This document shows positions 23,040-35,744 of a DNA stretch of 64,000 bases, piece after piece. The DNA comes from Loxodes magnus. Lineage: Eukaryota; Ciliophora; Karyorelictea; Loxodida; Loxodidae. Both the position numbers and the translations under genes were made by a program. Position 1 is the stretch's first letter; every line of letters begins with the position of its first letter. Under the pieces are notes generated by a model, which saw only the letters and a program-made list of their open reading frames with translations, was not told where the DNA came from and ran no database searches. The stretch is taken from the NCBI GenBank assembly GCA_946699065.1, contig CAMPDV010001721.1:1-64000 (forward strand), read 5' to 3'.

Positions 23040-26000
23040 TATCATTAAGCTTAATTAAAAAATTACTATATCATAATCAAATGGATTTAGATAATTAATT
23101 AAAAGGGAAGAAAAATTTAAAAGTCATAGGGAGAATTTTTCTACATATGATCTTAATCTGAAAGTTAATTTGTGTATAAGAGCTTAAAGCATTTAAAATT
23201 TAATAGGATAAAGATGCAAAAATAAAAAGATAATAAAAATTAATATCCGATAGAAAATAAATTCGCCTCTTCTAAGCAATTTATAATTAAAATTATTCCT
23301 TCTTATCTTTTATGCCTCAATGATATAATAAATATCTTAGACGTAGTTTAAACTTAGCAAATTTTCTTACGCGAAATCCTGTAACATCATTCACAAAATA
23401 AAAATTTCTCCCATATGGGCATGAATTTTTATTTTTCAGGATGTTTTTAATCTATTTATACAAGCTAATAGATCAACTACATAGTTTTGATTTGTTCTTT
23501 GTATTAACATTATTTAAATGCATATAGCAGTTTTAACATTATTCCTATATTTATACTAGACTCATCTATCCTCTTTTGCTTATACAATTAGCTACTAGCA
23601 CATAATTTTTAAAATCAATTTCGTTTTCTTATTTTATTATTTAAAGAAATGTATCCCTGTATCTTACAAGACAATTAGCTTCGATCCCCAGTTCAGCTTA
23701 TTTTCTATTTTGCTATTTCTGATTTAATAAAAATAAAAAATTAGACAAGTAGAATAAAAAAGTATCTAGTTGTTTTTAATTGACTTTAATATCATCTGAG
23801 ATATTGCTATTTATATATTCATTTTTATTTAATATGCAAATAATTTATTTTTATAGAGTTTCAATATCTATCACTAATATCGATGCTCTGCTTAAGGATT
23901 TAATTTTACTAGGAATTTTGAATTTGATAATTAATTTAAATTTATCTTTCTCTTTTTAGAACTGATAGCTTTATATTATTGGTTGAAGTTTATCCCTCAA
24001 CTTTATTTAATTTTAAACTAATTTTGGAACAAAAGTGACTTGTAGTCTCTTATTATTTTTATTTAAGCAATGATTTAAATTTTGACTCAAATTATCAAAT
24101 CTTTCTCATTTTTGTTTTGAATCTAAATAAGTTTCCTTATCTTATATTTCTTAGCTATAATTTATTTATCTAAATTATAAAAGCTAATCATCTACTTTTT
24201 TCTTTCACCTAATTTTAGTAAACATTTTCTCTTTTAATTCTTACAAATTTATAAAGTTTCAAAACTCAGAAACCTATAAATATTACGACATCGACACGTT
24301 TACGAATTATGCTTATACTCCTATTTTTTCTGTTTACCTTTAGTTTTCATTCTATCTTAATAAACGAATATATTTACAAAACTAAAAAAGATTCAAATAT
24401 AGTTGAGTTCTGAATATATTGGAACTTCTTCCTTTTCCATTTTCTTTTCCTTCTCATACTTTCAGAAACCAATTGATAAAAGAAGCTTATCTTTAAATTA
24501 AGCTTTCTTAAATATTTTAATTTTATGTCCATCATTTTGTCTATTAATCACTTAAAGACTGAAATAAAATCTGAATATACTATACAAGTGTTTCTGTTTT
24601 GATTACTGTATTATTAGATCTAATTTTTATTACCTCAAATAATCCTTTTTAATTATACCGCTTAATGCTTATACCTATTTTTCCATGGGAATTAAAAGCC
24701 CCTACCATATATTAGAATTATGTTCTCTTCTCGCATTCTTTTATTTATATAATTGGAGCTTCATTAGATTTTTTTTTCATTCTGCTCTACTTTTGTCAAG
24801 CTTTCAATTATCTTAACCAATTTCTTGTTTTCATTCCATATCGAACTGTAGATATTAAAGCCTTTTAAACTATTACACCCAAACTTTCAAATCCATCTGT
24901 TTCCTTTTTCCTGAAATTAAAATAATTTTTTATCTTATTTAACAAAATCTATCCTTACGTTAAGTTGCTTCACAAGTAAAAACCAAAAATAAGCATTTTC
25001 AAAGCAAAAGTATAGGATTCCTCTAAATCAAATGGAATATCTACCTAACAAAGACCAAAGTTTCGCTAACTTAATCTAAGCTTAAATTTTTTCTTCAAAC
25101 TTTAGCTTTAAAAAAGATAAGAATTTCTAGTTCGCTTCTGTCTTCTCCTAAATTAGTTCAAACATCTTAGATTCATACAAAGAGAAGTAAACCAATAAAT
25201 TCTTATAAAGTCATGCTTAAAAGCTTAATTACAATGAAGAGTGGGTTAGTTAATATAAAAGAAACCTATACCAATAAAATTAGCTATACTCAAAAACTTT
25301 AATTAAGCTTAAGTTTCCCCTTATAACTTTTAAGCATTATTTTCCTTTTTTTGGTATCAAACTTTAAGTTTTAAAAGAAAGGAAATAGAAATTATAAAGC
25401 TTCATATGTGTATATTATCTAAACTTAATAGAGTGATATAATTAATATTCTTAGAGGAAAAATGAATTAGATTATCAGTTCTATAAAGCTTCTTTTAACT
25501 AAGGTGTCTACTATTGCTTGCAAGTTTAGGTTTGCTTTTCTAATTTATCCTTAATAAAGACTGTATTTTTAGTACCTTTTTTTAAGCATTATACTTAGCT
25601 AACATCTTTTAGATAGAAAATAGAAAAAAGCAATAAAGGTATTTATGTTAACTAAATCAAAAACTATTAAGATAGAATTATATGAAGGGAATAATCAATT
25701 GAAATCTAGATAAACTACCAACAAAAAAAGAAAAGCTAGTTATGATAAACAAATGAGAAGAGTACATCTATAGTTTAACTTATACTCTTGAAATATAAAA
25801 TAAATATCTAAGTTGTTACTGGAATCTATAGTAGGAATCAAACTTTCTTAGCTTTGATTTAAAAATTACTAAACTTCAATCTCAAAAGAATTAATTTCCC
25901 AGAGTATAAAACAAAAAAAGTTATTTATTTTCTATCTCTTTATTGAATTCCTTCTACTAAAACAAAAATTAAGAGAAATAGTTAAATTCATAACTCAATT

Positions 26001-26340
26001 TTTGTTTATTTCTCACATTCTATTATAAAAGCAAACTTCATAAACTACCCGATTTAAATCTTATTCAGATATTCCTTGATATTAAATATTGGCAATCACT
26101 TCTATTTTATTTCATTTCATACTTATATTTATTAATTTCCTTTATTTAACTACTAAAGAGAAGCAAATATTTTTATTATCTAAGGAAATTAACGATTTTA
26201 ACTTTCTTTTTATTTATAAATTTAAAAAAATGAGCAACTTACTTAAATAAATTTAAGAAGAAATGTACTAAAGTCAATAAAATAAATTTTCAGTTTATGT
26301 TTAATCAAAATTATGTTCTTTGACTAAATTTTAAGATCTA
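23040..26340. other. 3.3 kb between copies C and D, coding content unresolved
   Basis: A plus frame from ATG 23312 to TGA 25235-25237 (642 codons) reads as a Phe/Leu/Tyr-rich multi-span protein. The plus strand here is pyrimidine-rich, unlike the confident genes, and the minus strand of 24.3-25.2 kb also reads as a plausible Lys/Gln/Glu-rich soluble protein. I cannot decide the strand. 25.3-26.3 kb shows no feature. Confidence 0.3.
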
Positions 26341-26411
26341 AACCTCTTTAATCTAAAATAGTGATATAACTGTATTAAATCTAAAAGGAATAAATAAGCT
26401 TTAGTATTCAG

Positions 26412-26425
26412 ATACTTATAAGTAT
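26412..26425 (+). promoter_or_regulatory. upstream palindrome of copy D
   Basis: ATACTTATAAGTAT, identical in sequence and distance (74 bases to the ATG) to the site before copy C. Confidence 0.5.
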
Positions 26426-26499
26426 AGTTAATGATATCTATTCTTTATTTACTTGGTATGCTTTTTAGGCTTAAATTGCTAGTTTCTTTTTTATAATAA

Positions 26500-28023
26500 A
26501 TGTCAAGCTTGTTCAATTGTATTTCTTGTAAGAATTAGTTTGATCCTTAAGTAAGAATTCCTTTAGCACTGCCTTGTAATTCTGAGCATACTGTCTGTAC
26601 TAATTGCCTTTTTGAAGAATATTCAAAATAGCAATTTAATAAATGTCCTTGGCCTTTATGTCTATAGATATCTAAAATTAATCCTAGAGACTTACCTAAG
26701 AATGAAAATGTTCTAAACTAACTCTAGAATAAATCATAAATTTAAGCTATAGAAGAGTAAATTAAACTTACAAAGGAATAAAGAGATTAATGCTTAAGCA
26801 CTCTCAAGGCTATAACGTAAAGCTAAATCAGCATAACATAGAAGATTAATAATCTAATACAAGAGATTCTATTCAAGAACAGCAATCAAGTCATTAATGA
26901 TCTTAAATAAAGAATCAGTACTTTCAATAAAAATCTTTACTAATTAGACAACTTACTTAAGTAAATCTAGCAGAATATCATAATTAAGGAAGCAATTGTA
27001 TATGAAAATTAAATAGATACCAAATAAGAGTAAGAGAATCTCTCTGTTAATGGAATTATAGCAAATAAGATATTACAGGAATATTAGGATAACATACACC
27101 AAATGAAGTAACTACTATATTAGTTCACTAATGAAAAAATATAGCTAAGGAATTAAAAGGAAAAAGCATCTCTTTAAGAACTTAATAATGAAAATTAAAA
27201 TGCATAATAAAATTAAGAGAAATAAAGTAACTATATACACCGATTTTTATGAGGAAGGAATCTTCATTTATTTGATATTTAAAGCGAATAATATAAATTG
27301 GTTTAAATACAAACTGAAGTTTTATATTATAGTAGAAGCATTGAATATTAAGATAAAATTTATTTGGTTGGAGGATAATTAAATTATTAATCTGTTAAGG
27401 CTGCATGATAAATAGATTATAATGGATAATGTGAACAATTACCTGATTTGAATTAAAAAAGAGATAGAACAGGAATTTTTGCAATAAAAAACCACATTTA
27501 TGCTATTGGAGGAAACTCTAATTAAGTTTGTTTAAAATCAGGAGAAAAGTTAGAATTGAAATAAGGTTAAAGTTGAAATTTTATTTCAGATTTACCGTTT
27601 GAAATAAATGGTGGAACATGTACTTCTGACAGTTAACAGGAAAACATTTTTTTATTAGGTGGCTAGAATTAAAACTTAAAAGCATAAAAATCAGCTTTAA
27701 AATACAAAATAGAAAATGACACATGAACACTAATGGACTACGAACTTCCTGAATCGCTTTATTATTTTGGAGTAATAAATGAACCTTTAATTATTTTCGG
27801 AGGATTTCATGATTTACAATGTTCAAATAAAATTTACAAAAGAGAAGTTTCAAGTTGAAAAGAAGGAGAGCTTCCAGAATAACTATATAGTAACTCTTCT
27901 ATCAAAGCAAAAGGGAAATTTATATATTCATGGATGGGATCAAAATCTTCAAATAAATGGTATTTAATAAAAATAGACATAGAAGCGTTGACATCAGATA
28001 TTCTGGTGAAAGTGAGAAAATGA
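26500..28023 (+). CDS. RING-coiled coil-Kelch protein, copy D
   Basis: ATG 26500 to TGA 28021-28023, 508 codons (507 aa) in frame. RING ligands: C7, C10, C26, H30, C33, C36, C49, C54. The coil runs over roughly residues 70-240. The Kelch region from about 270 shows KIYLVGG, HIYAIGG, IFLLGG and LIIFGG, with TGA-encoded Trp in AAWQID, DTWTLM and SSWKEG. The end is DILVKVRK-TGA. About 100 bases of 3' flank after the stop are shared with copies E and F. A GC-richer mobile-like insert begins about 150 bases downstream on the other strand. Confidence 0.9.
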
Positions 28024-28179
28024 ACTTTAAAAAATGATTTTAAATTTAAATATTTTAAGTTAACGAATAGATATCTATTAGCATCTTTACCATTATATAG
28101 AATTAATAATGATTACTCTATTAATTTAAAATAGCTATTTGATTAAATTAAATTAAATTTAAGTTATTCAGAGAAGGGA

Positions 28180-28888
28180 TTGTTTTCTTAATAGTTTCCT
28201 TCTCCCTATCCAACTGATAGGTACTTGAACTCTTGGTGGTCTGTTCCTCCAGTCACTTTCAAGTCTCCGCAGTGGATTGCTCCGAATATTGCTTTTCTTT
28301 CTATAAATATTCCCACTGCTAGTTGGGTAGAATTAGGTTAATATTGTTTTCAATTTTCTCTAACTTGATGTGCATGTTCTCGTTCGTATCATATAGTTAT
28401 TCCAACTGCCTGTCGAATTCGTCAATTCGAATATTCATGGCGGCTTAGTTTTTGTTTCTAGGAGCATGCATCTCCTCGTCGTCCAGGTGTCATTGTTGTT
28501 CTTGGGCAAGCTCCATAACCTATTTCTCTAGGTCTTAGTTATGGCTAATTAACGCTATAATTAGTTTAGCCATTTCCTCTTTAGCCATTCCGAGTATTTG
28601 TTCCTTGTTTATCTCACCGAGGTCCATATATGGTGATAAGTTCCGAATTTGCGTCTGAAAGTCGCTTATCTTCTGCTTCTTTGGAAGATTTTCCGTTGAG
28701 GTAGTAGCATGGCTATGTTTCTGAGGCTGTCTGGGAGGAGTTGTTTAGAGTTATTTTTAGGTCTTCTGGGGAGAATGTTATTATTAGAGGGTCTAGGTTT
28801 GGGTTTTAGTCTTTAGAACTTCCTGCTTCCTCTCCTCCTTTTAGACTTTGGAGGAGGTGGTGTAGAAGCCTTTTTTAAGACCTTCCAT
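28180..28888 (-). mobile_element. GC-richer coiled-coil ORF, LINE ORF1-like remnant
   Basis: The base composition is visibly less AT-rich than everything around it. ATG at 28888 opens MEGLKKGFYTTSSK, a Pro/Thr/Gln-rich linker (PPRQPQKHSHATTS), then a long heptad-like coil (IDEFDRQLEQLYDTNENM, KLEKIENNINLIL). No clear stop is seen: two TGA codons near the end (about 28.25 kb) could end it, otherwise it runs into the 3' flank of copy D, suggesting truncation. ORF1 proteins of non-LTR retrotransposons have this layout, but no reverse transcriptase was found beside it, so the assignment is inference. Confidence 0.4.
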
Positions 28889-29039
28889 ATTTTTTTATAG
28901 CTATTTGATAATTTAAAAAATTTAAGTATTGCTAATTTAAAAGGATAAGCTATAAGCAAGTAAAAATCATTTCTTTAATTATAATTTGATATATAATAAA
29001 TTAATATCTTATATATATTCTATTATTAATACAATAAAA

Positions 29040-29804
29040 AATCTAGTATTTGGTGTTTTTGGAGGAGTTTCAACCTTTAGATATCTCTAGAGGCTAAATA
29101 TAAAAGCTAGAGATTTCTAGAACTCCTCTACTTGACATGAATGTGGTCTTTGAATTATTCTTTCACCTAAATATTACTTTTTATCTTTTTTCTTGCATGT
29201 TTTTCCGAATTTAGGGCAATATAATCTTCTTTTTAGAAGTAGCTAATTTATTTCTTCTTTTTGTTTTCAAATTTCTTCAATTAATTTCAATACTCTAATT
29301 TGAAGCTGTGAAAATTCTAACATCTTCTCAATAAATGTGTTAGGGAATAACAGTAATAGTATTTTTAAGTTTCTCGTTTAGGTTTTAGTTAGAATTTTTT
29401 CTTCTTCGATTATTAAAAATTTTACTTTATTTTTCTCTTAGTTCCATTTAGCGCTGTAATTTTTTGTGATTTTTCTTTTATTTTTTCTATCCTACTATCC
29501 AATTCTTTCTGCTTCTATTGCTAGTTTTATGAAAGGCTGCTCTTGTCTTGAGAAATATTTCAGAAAGTGTTAAGATTTCTTTCTTATGCTATGAGGTTTT
29601 ATCTATTTCCTTCGTTAAATTAAGTTTCCTCATCAGCCCCTTCTCCTCATTTTTCAGCTCTTCAACCTCTTGCTAAAGATCTAGCATTACTTTTATTGAC
29701 CAAGCAAATCTTATTTTCTTTTTTCAGGTGAAATCAGAGATTTCCAAATACGTTATATTTTTAGCCTATTTCTTAGACTTCTCTTTAGAGGCTAAAGTCT
29801 CCAT
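29040..29804 (-). pseudogene. coiled-coil/Cys ORF, family Y copy 1 (frame shifted)
   Basis: ATG 29804 opens METLASKEKSKKQAKNITY, a charged coil. Near TCTCAAGAC (about 29.55 kb) the sensible reading moves +1 and continues through LAIEAERIGQQDRKN and LQIRVLKLIEEIWKQ to a C-terminal YCPKFGKTCKKKDKKQ and ERIIQRPHSCQ. Homologous sequences lie at 50.8-51.64 kb and, more distantly, 45.0-45.88 kb. The Cys pair recalls family Z. Probably a decaying mobile-element ORF; a small intron at the switch is an alternative. Confidence 0.4.
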
Positions 29805-29996
29805 CTAGTTGAGCGATTTTCTAGATTCCCTTTTCCTGGTCTTATCCTCTCTACGATTTTATAAACTTCTATTTTTTCGAAACCTCGAAAAAATGAGAAT
29901 CTAAATCTTTTCCTTTTTATCTCAATTTATAATCAAAATTACATTCCTCTTATTTTTATTTCTCTATGATACTATTAAAAGAAAAAGCATTACCTT

Positions 29997-30840
29997 ATGG
30001 ACTATAAATTAAAAGATAAAAATGTTCTAGAAGAATAGAATAAAACTTTGATGATTAGAAAATCTCTTTACTTTACTAATTTACAAGCAAAAATTGAAAA
30101 AACGTACACATAAACAGAATTATCAAAACTGTCCAATCCACCTAAATTAATAATGGCTTATATATATAACCCTTGAAATCATAATTATAAGAAAGAGTCT
30201 AAAATTGTAGACAAATATATAGAACTAAAAAATTTCAAATTTAAATCCCTTTTGATTAAAGTCTTTTTAAGTATTACGAAATAAATCTAGAAACTATGTC
30301 TTACTAATTACTTTATTTATGGCAAACCATGATTTTAAAATCCTGCTAACTAGTTCCTTCAAAGACTCTTATCTACTTTTAAATTCGATTTTTCTATTTT
30401 ATTTAAAGTTTCCAGGTTATTTAAAAAAAGAGTAACTAAATTGCTTTTTTCGCCTATCTTTATGAGATTTTTCACATGGCTATAGTTATCGATATTTAAC
30501 TATGGATCTATTAAATTTTACAATTTCGTTCAAAATAAAAATCTTAGACTGATTTTTAATTTCAGTACTTATAAAAAAAGGTTTACTGTGAAGCAAAAGA
30601 ATTAGATTTCTTAAGGTATATATGGATTACTTAAGTAACTACAGGATGCTAGTAATTATCAAGTTCGAGCATATCTACTAAAAGCTTAGAAATTAAGACA
30701 TCTAGATCTTTAAGAATGTCTGTATTTTTAAGAATAACAAAAATCATGCAAGTATGAAAAAAGAGACAAATATGATGTTTAAAACTTTAATCATTTGAAT
30801 AAAGGAAAATAAATATAAATTTAGTTATGTTTGTAAAAAA
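29997..30840 (+). CDS. hypothetical protein
   Basis: ATG 29997 (MDYKLKDKNVLEEQNKTL) opens a basic protein with Phe/Lys-rich middle (FDFSILFKVSRLFKKRV) and a Gln/Lys C-terminal part (LRHLDLQECLYFQEQQKS). The frame has only three TGA codons between 29,997 and 31,850, against 8-12 in the other two, which mildly supports it and suggests it may extend to about 31.8 kb. No TGA stop was fixed, so the end given is only where the strand stops being clearly purine-rich. No family recognised. Confidence 0.35.
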
Positions 30841-31800
30841 CTTCGTAAAACTTACGAATATTTAAAGAAGAGAAGATAAGTTAAAACCTTCCTTCCAGAT
30901 GCTAAATTTTTGGTTTTGTCTCTTTCAGCAATTTTATTTTTTTAAGCCTCTATTTCTTATTTTTTCCACCACCTAAAAATTTATCCTCCAACATTTTTTA
31001 TTTCCTAATTAATTTAAAATAAAAACGTATAACGATTATTTTATTATCCCATGATATAATTATTATTAGCTATATTAAATCCATCATAATCAAGCTATTA
31101 GTAGTTTATCTCTTGCTTATTAACTAAATTTTTATTCTTTTTATAAACCCCTAGTTTACCCTCTAAAATGATCCCTGCTTCTAAAATTGATTTTCTTTTG
31201 ATCTTTTTCATCTCTTTTAATACCCAAAGTTGGATTGTATCAAGCTTTGCTAGTTTTAAAAGCTAATAAGTGCTAAAATTTAAGGAAAAAGGTCAAAATT
31301 TATCGAGTTAGTTAGCCTAAAAAAGAAAGCTTTTTATTTATCTCTTCCAAAAAATGTTTGCTTAGTAGACAAGTTTTTTGCGATTTTGATAATTAGGTAG
31401 AATATAACTGTAAACTAAGAAAATTCAGCTAAAAAAGCGAAAGAAAGTTGGAACTAACTTTTATAAAATACCTCGATTCAATTTTTTTATCTTAAGTTAG
31501 ATTTCAAAAACTATGAGCAAATTAAATGCTTCAAATCTTAATTTCGCTTAATTCGAAAAAGTCTCTACAACTATAATTCTTTCTTTCATGCTAAAAAGAG
31601 AATGAAAGGGAAGAAAGGTTTATAAATATAACTCAATCTAATTTCCCTGGGATTTTTTAGCTTAGTAAAGCTTATCAATTATAAAATGAGAGTTTAACTT
31701 GATAGTTTAAATTATCAGAATCAATCAATTTTTATCTAAAAAAGGATCTAGCAGCAAGTAATAATATATTAAAGCAACTACTATCTAAAGCTATAAATTT

Positions 31801-32790
31801 ATTCTAGTTGGAGGTTTTAAATGAATAAGAAATGGCTAGGGATATTAATAATAAAGTATAAAATAAATAGGTAGGATTAATAGATTCCGTAGCTAAGAGT
31901 CAAAAAAGGAATATCCATAAATCATTTTTTTTATTACTTTCAAAAAGAAAAAGAAAATAGTCTGAGAAGTTATACTAACAGAAGAGGAAAGAAATATTTG
32001 AAATAATAATCAAAGAACTCTTAATTACATTTTAAGACAGACAAGTAAACGTTAGTATCTCTCAACAAAAGAGGATATATCTGAAAAAAGTTAAATAACT
32101 GAGGAAGGGGTCGGTGCTTGTAAATTCTTAGAAAATGATGAAAGTAACGACTCTATTAAAGAAAAAGTCCTTGAAGTGGACTGAAAAATACTTTAAAATC
32201 AATTTTTTACTTTTTAAAACTGTCATTGGACTGAAAAGAAGTTAGAATTGATCCAATTCGAAATCAAGAATCACTCTATGAATGCTAGCATTTGAAAACC
32301 TTTAAAAATTCCAAGGAATAATATAATCGAAGAAGAAAGAATTAGATTAGGATTCATGAGTAATGTAACAAAAAAGTGAAAAAGACTAAATAAATAAGAA
32401 AAGATAAATCATGACTAAGGAAATAGAATTAAGACAATAGAAATAATTCTACATCCAATGGAATAATAATAACTTTAAATAAAAAATAAGTAATCCTAAT
32501 GGAAATAAAGAGAGTACAGAAAAAGGGAGAATTCAAGAAAGAAATGTATAATCTGAAGTAACACGTGAAACCTCTGGAAGGACGGCAATATAACGAAAAT
32601 ATCTGCAAGAAAATTTAAAAAGGATATAGCTTCCTTTTATCCAATAAATGATTGAAAATTATGGAAAAAGAGATTTAATAAATGGAATTAGCGTAAACCT
32701 AGAACTAAGCTGATCTTAAATAAAAAATTAGGAAGGTAATCTCTACTCAGGGTAAAATAAATTTTTAACAATACATTTCCATTTCTTTGA
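31801..32790 (+). CDS. hypothetical Trp/Lys-rich protein
   Basis: In one frame the purine-rich plus strand reads a charged protein (KKKIVWEVILTEEERNIWN, YLSTKEDISEKSQITEEG, CHWTEKKLELIQFEIKNH, FYPINDWKLWKKRFNKW) to a TGA at 32788-32790. The start is unresolved: the frame is open upstream, and ATG codons at 31821 and 31832 are in other frames. Trp-containing stretches such as HWTEKKLELI loosely recall SANT/Myb helices, but the spacing is not convincing, so no function is assigned. Confidence 0.3.
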
Positions 32791-33851
32791 AACCATTTGA
32801 TAAGCTTTTGATTTAAATTATCTATACATTCTAACCATATTCGTATTAAAACTAAGAATACATTTAGTTAATTCTATAGAATTAATTTAAATACTTTACT
32901 CAATGAAAGAAAACCGATTTACTATAATTTTAAGCAACAAAAAGATAGATAAATATTTTAAATAAATTTATCACATCAAAACTAGTTATCTGATTATCTA
33001 ACTTTATAATTGATTCTATAATATTTATTTTGCTTTATAAGAGAAAGATTATAACCTAAAATAAGTCTTAAAGTAACTATAAAAATCTGAGATATTCATA
33101 GAATTTAAAAAATTTTATTTTTGGGGAAAATATTTTAGGGATATCTTGCTAAAAAATGAAAGAATAGACAAATTTTTTCGATGTTAAGCATATCAAATAC
33201 TAAAGAAAATTATTGTTAAGGAGTTATCTTCACAAACAATTAATATCGAAATCTGAATTTTAAGTCTACAATAAAGATATAAAATTTTAAAATTCGATAG
33301 AATTTGCTTTAAGCAGAAGGGTTATTTTCAATGCTATAGTTATACTTTGATAGCTTTTTTCTTTTGTGATCATTCTCGTTGCTAGTTGAATATTTAGGTT
33401 TACTCATATATAGAATAAGACATGTAGTTTTAAACAGGGAAATTTATATTGAAATAAAGAAACTAATAAATAAATAGAAATAACAAGCATTTTTATCTTT
33501 TGTTCTACAATTAACTTATAGAAGTATGTTGACTTAAATGTAATTCAAAGACATAAAGAGTGAAAAAAGTTTAGATTAAGCTTTTCTTTCTTTATTATAT
33601 TTTATTTAGCATGTAAAATTTAAGAAATTAATTTGCTTATAAAATCTTCAGAAGCCTACAAAAATATTTCCTAATCTATATAGCCAGATCTCTTGTGCAA
33701 CTTTATTGCACAATTTTTCCACATCAGTTTGCTATATCTTTGTATATATCTTAGAAGCTGCTTGCTCACACTTTTAGGAGAAAGAAGTTTTTTAAGGTAT
33801 ATATTGATATTGTTATTGATATTATTTTTGCTTATATGCCTGTTATTATTT
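32791..33851. other. intergenic, nothing recognised
   Basis: About 1 kb of AT-rich sequence between the preceding candidate gene and the 3' end of the EF-hand gene. The T-rich stretch at 33.7-33.89 kb is the complement of the EF-hand Gln tail and its surroundings. Confidence 0.4.
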
Positions 33852-34568
33852 TCATTATTATTGCTACTTTTTTTGCTATTGTTATAGTTTTAGTTTCAGT
33901 TATAATTATTCTTGTCTCTTTTATTCTTCGTACTCTTCAATAGCAATGGCTCTATAAAGATAGGCAAGAAATTCTTTTAATTCCTAGAATGAAATTTTTC
34001 CATCTTAGTTTTTATCAAAATCATTCATTACTTCCTTTTGTTATTTCCAATTTAGAGGTTCAAAACCAAAGTTAGAAGCGATTTTATTTAAAGCTACAGA
34101 TATCTCGGAGTTTTCTAAATATCCTGAATTATCTTTATCAGCTTTAGCGAAGATTCTTCTACATAGACTATCTACTATTTCTAATTCAAAGAAAGGTTTT
34201 ATTTACTCGTCTATTTCCTCGTCTTCTTCTATTTCTGAATCAGAGGAAGAATCAGATGAAGAATCATCAGATGAACTATCTGCTTAATTCTAGAGAGTTT
34301 AAACAATGATAGCTTTATACATATCTTAGTCTATCATGCCCTCATTATCTTCATCTATATTCTCTATTATTTGCTCAACTTAATATATCGAAGGAGCTTG
34401 AATTCCAAACGCTTAGTAAAACTTTGTTATGCTCTTCATCGTCTTAGAAAGATCTAAATAGCCAGATCCATTCTTGTCTGCTTAATCGAAGTAGTTTTCT
34501 AACTGCTGATAGAGTTCCTCCTTATCTTGTAAAAGTTTCTTAATCACTTTCTATTTATTGTACTCCAT
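33852..34568 (-). CDS. EF-hand calcium-binding protein, calmodulin-like
   Basis: ATG 34568 (MEYNKQKVIKKLL) to TGA 33852-33854, 239 codons with no internal TGA. Four EF-hand loops in two pairs: ADKNGSGYLDLS, DEDNEGMIDQDM, ADKDNSGYLENSE and DKNQDGKISFQE. Loops 1, 3 and 4 keep Asp, Asn/Gly and bulky residues at canonical positions; loop 2 is less perfect. An acidic Ser/Asp linker (SSSDDSSSDSSSDSEIEEDE) joins the pairs. The C-terminus is a Gln/Lys run encoded almost wholly by TAA/TAG before a TGA, a clear example of the code. Calcium sensor or buffer; target unknown. The most ordinary gene in the window. Confidence 0.93.
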
Positions 34569-34964
34569 ATTATAATTTAGCGAATTCATAGGAATAAATA
34601 GCAAAATCGTTTAAGAAACGTATTCAAATTAAAAAGTTTAGGAGTTTATCACTGAGTTATGAAAAAGCTTTACGTTAAAAATGAAAAATAAAAGTCAAAA
34701 AATCTTAAAAGATAGCTATTAGCTTTGCTTGCAAATGACCAATCTTCAATGCTAGTTTCTTAATCCAAACAGCTCCTTAGTTTTTTTCTCTCTATTTTAC
34801 ACTAAAAATATTTAGAAATTAAAGTACCAAAACGATAAGCTTATCATCTTATGGTTGTTCATACTTTTATATAAATGAGCAAGAAATGCAAAAGGTTTGA
34901 ATATTACTATAACCATAACTAAAGGAAGGGTAAAATGCCAATAAAGCTTGCTATAATTTATTCT

Positions 34965-35564
34965 TCAGAGTATAAACTTCTTATTATTCATATCTACGTC
35001 TAGATCACCAAATTTAGATGAGATATCTTAGCTTGCTAATTAAAAGTCTTGTTTAAGCTTTGAAAGAATTAATTACAATCGAAACTAAAATTTCTTATCT
35101 AAAGAAAAAATTTTCTCAGTTTGGAATAAATCTTTTCCCTCCGATTTATCTTTTTACTCTTAATTATAATAATAAATACCAACAGCTAGTTCCTTAATCT
35201 TCACTTCACTTGCTTATACTAAATTTTCATTACTTAATTTTTTTCCTTCATAATCCTCTTTTTCTTAAACAATAAAAACCTAAAAACATAATTTTAAGAG
35301 CTTAGTTGAAACGGAATCTATTCTAGCCTTCGGAGTTCTAATTATAATTAGATCTAAACTAAACTAGCTTTTCAGCTTAAAGGATTCAGAATATTTTAAT
35401 GGAGAGCTATTTAAGCTACCTTTTAGTTATAGAAGTGAAGCTAAGTTTCGAAAGCGTGAGTATTCATTAAAGCTATTGAAAGCAACATACTCTAAAGCTT
35501 AAACTAGTAATATTTTAAGTTGAAGCTTTTTAATTACTCATATAACCAATACTCAACTCTACAT
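34965..35564 (-). CDS. hypothetical protein, 199 aa
   Basis: ATG 35564 (MQSWVLVIWVIKKL) to TGA 34965-34967, exactly 200 codons, two internal TGA as Trp near the start. The reading is consistently protein-like: EYVAFNSFNEYSRF, SLDLIIIRTPKARIDSV, VFIVQEKEDYEGKKLS, VGIYYYNQEQKDKSEG, KFGDLDVDMNNKKFIL. Alternating hydrophobic strands suggest a beta-rich fold, but no family was recognised. It precedes the EF-hand gene on the same strand. Confidence 0.4.
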
Positions 35565-35744
35565 CCTTCAGAGTAGAAGTAGTTATGAGATTTTAGTATA
35601 ATAAAACGAGATTTAATCTTAGATTAGAATAAAAAGCATTTTAGTTAAATTTAATATAGGGTATTAATAAAAAGAACTAAGGCTTAGTTATTTCATTTGC
35701 TATAACAACTAATGCTTATATAATAAAAGGAAGGGAATACTATT

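Noticed and set aside
27188..27382. Lys/Ile-rich peptide within copy D
   Set aside because: It is out of frame with the RING-Kelch protein and covers its coil-to-Kelch junction; the equivalent frame is not open in the other copies.
32040..32790. Myb/SANT-like assignment for the Trp-rich protein
   Set aside because: Only scattered Trp residues fit; the regular spacing of three aromatic residues per repeat is not present.
33693..33887. Leu-rich hydrophobic peptide under the standard code
   Set aside because: It overlaps the complement of the Gln-rich tail and 3' flank of the EF-hand gene, which explains the T-rich repetitive sequence.
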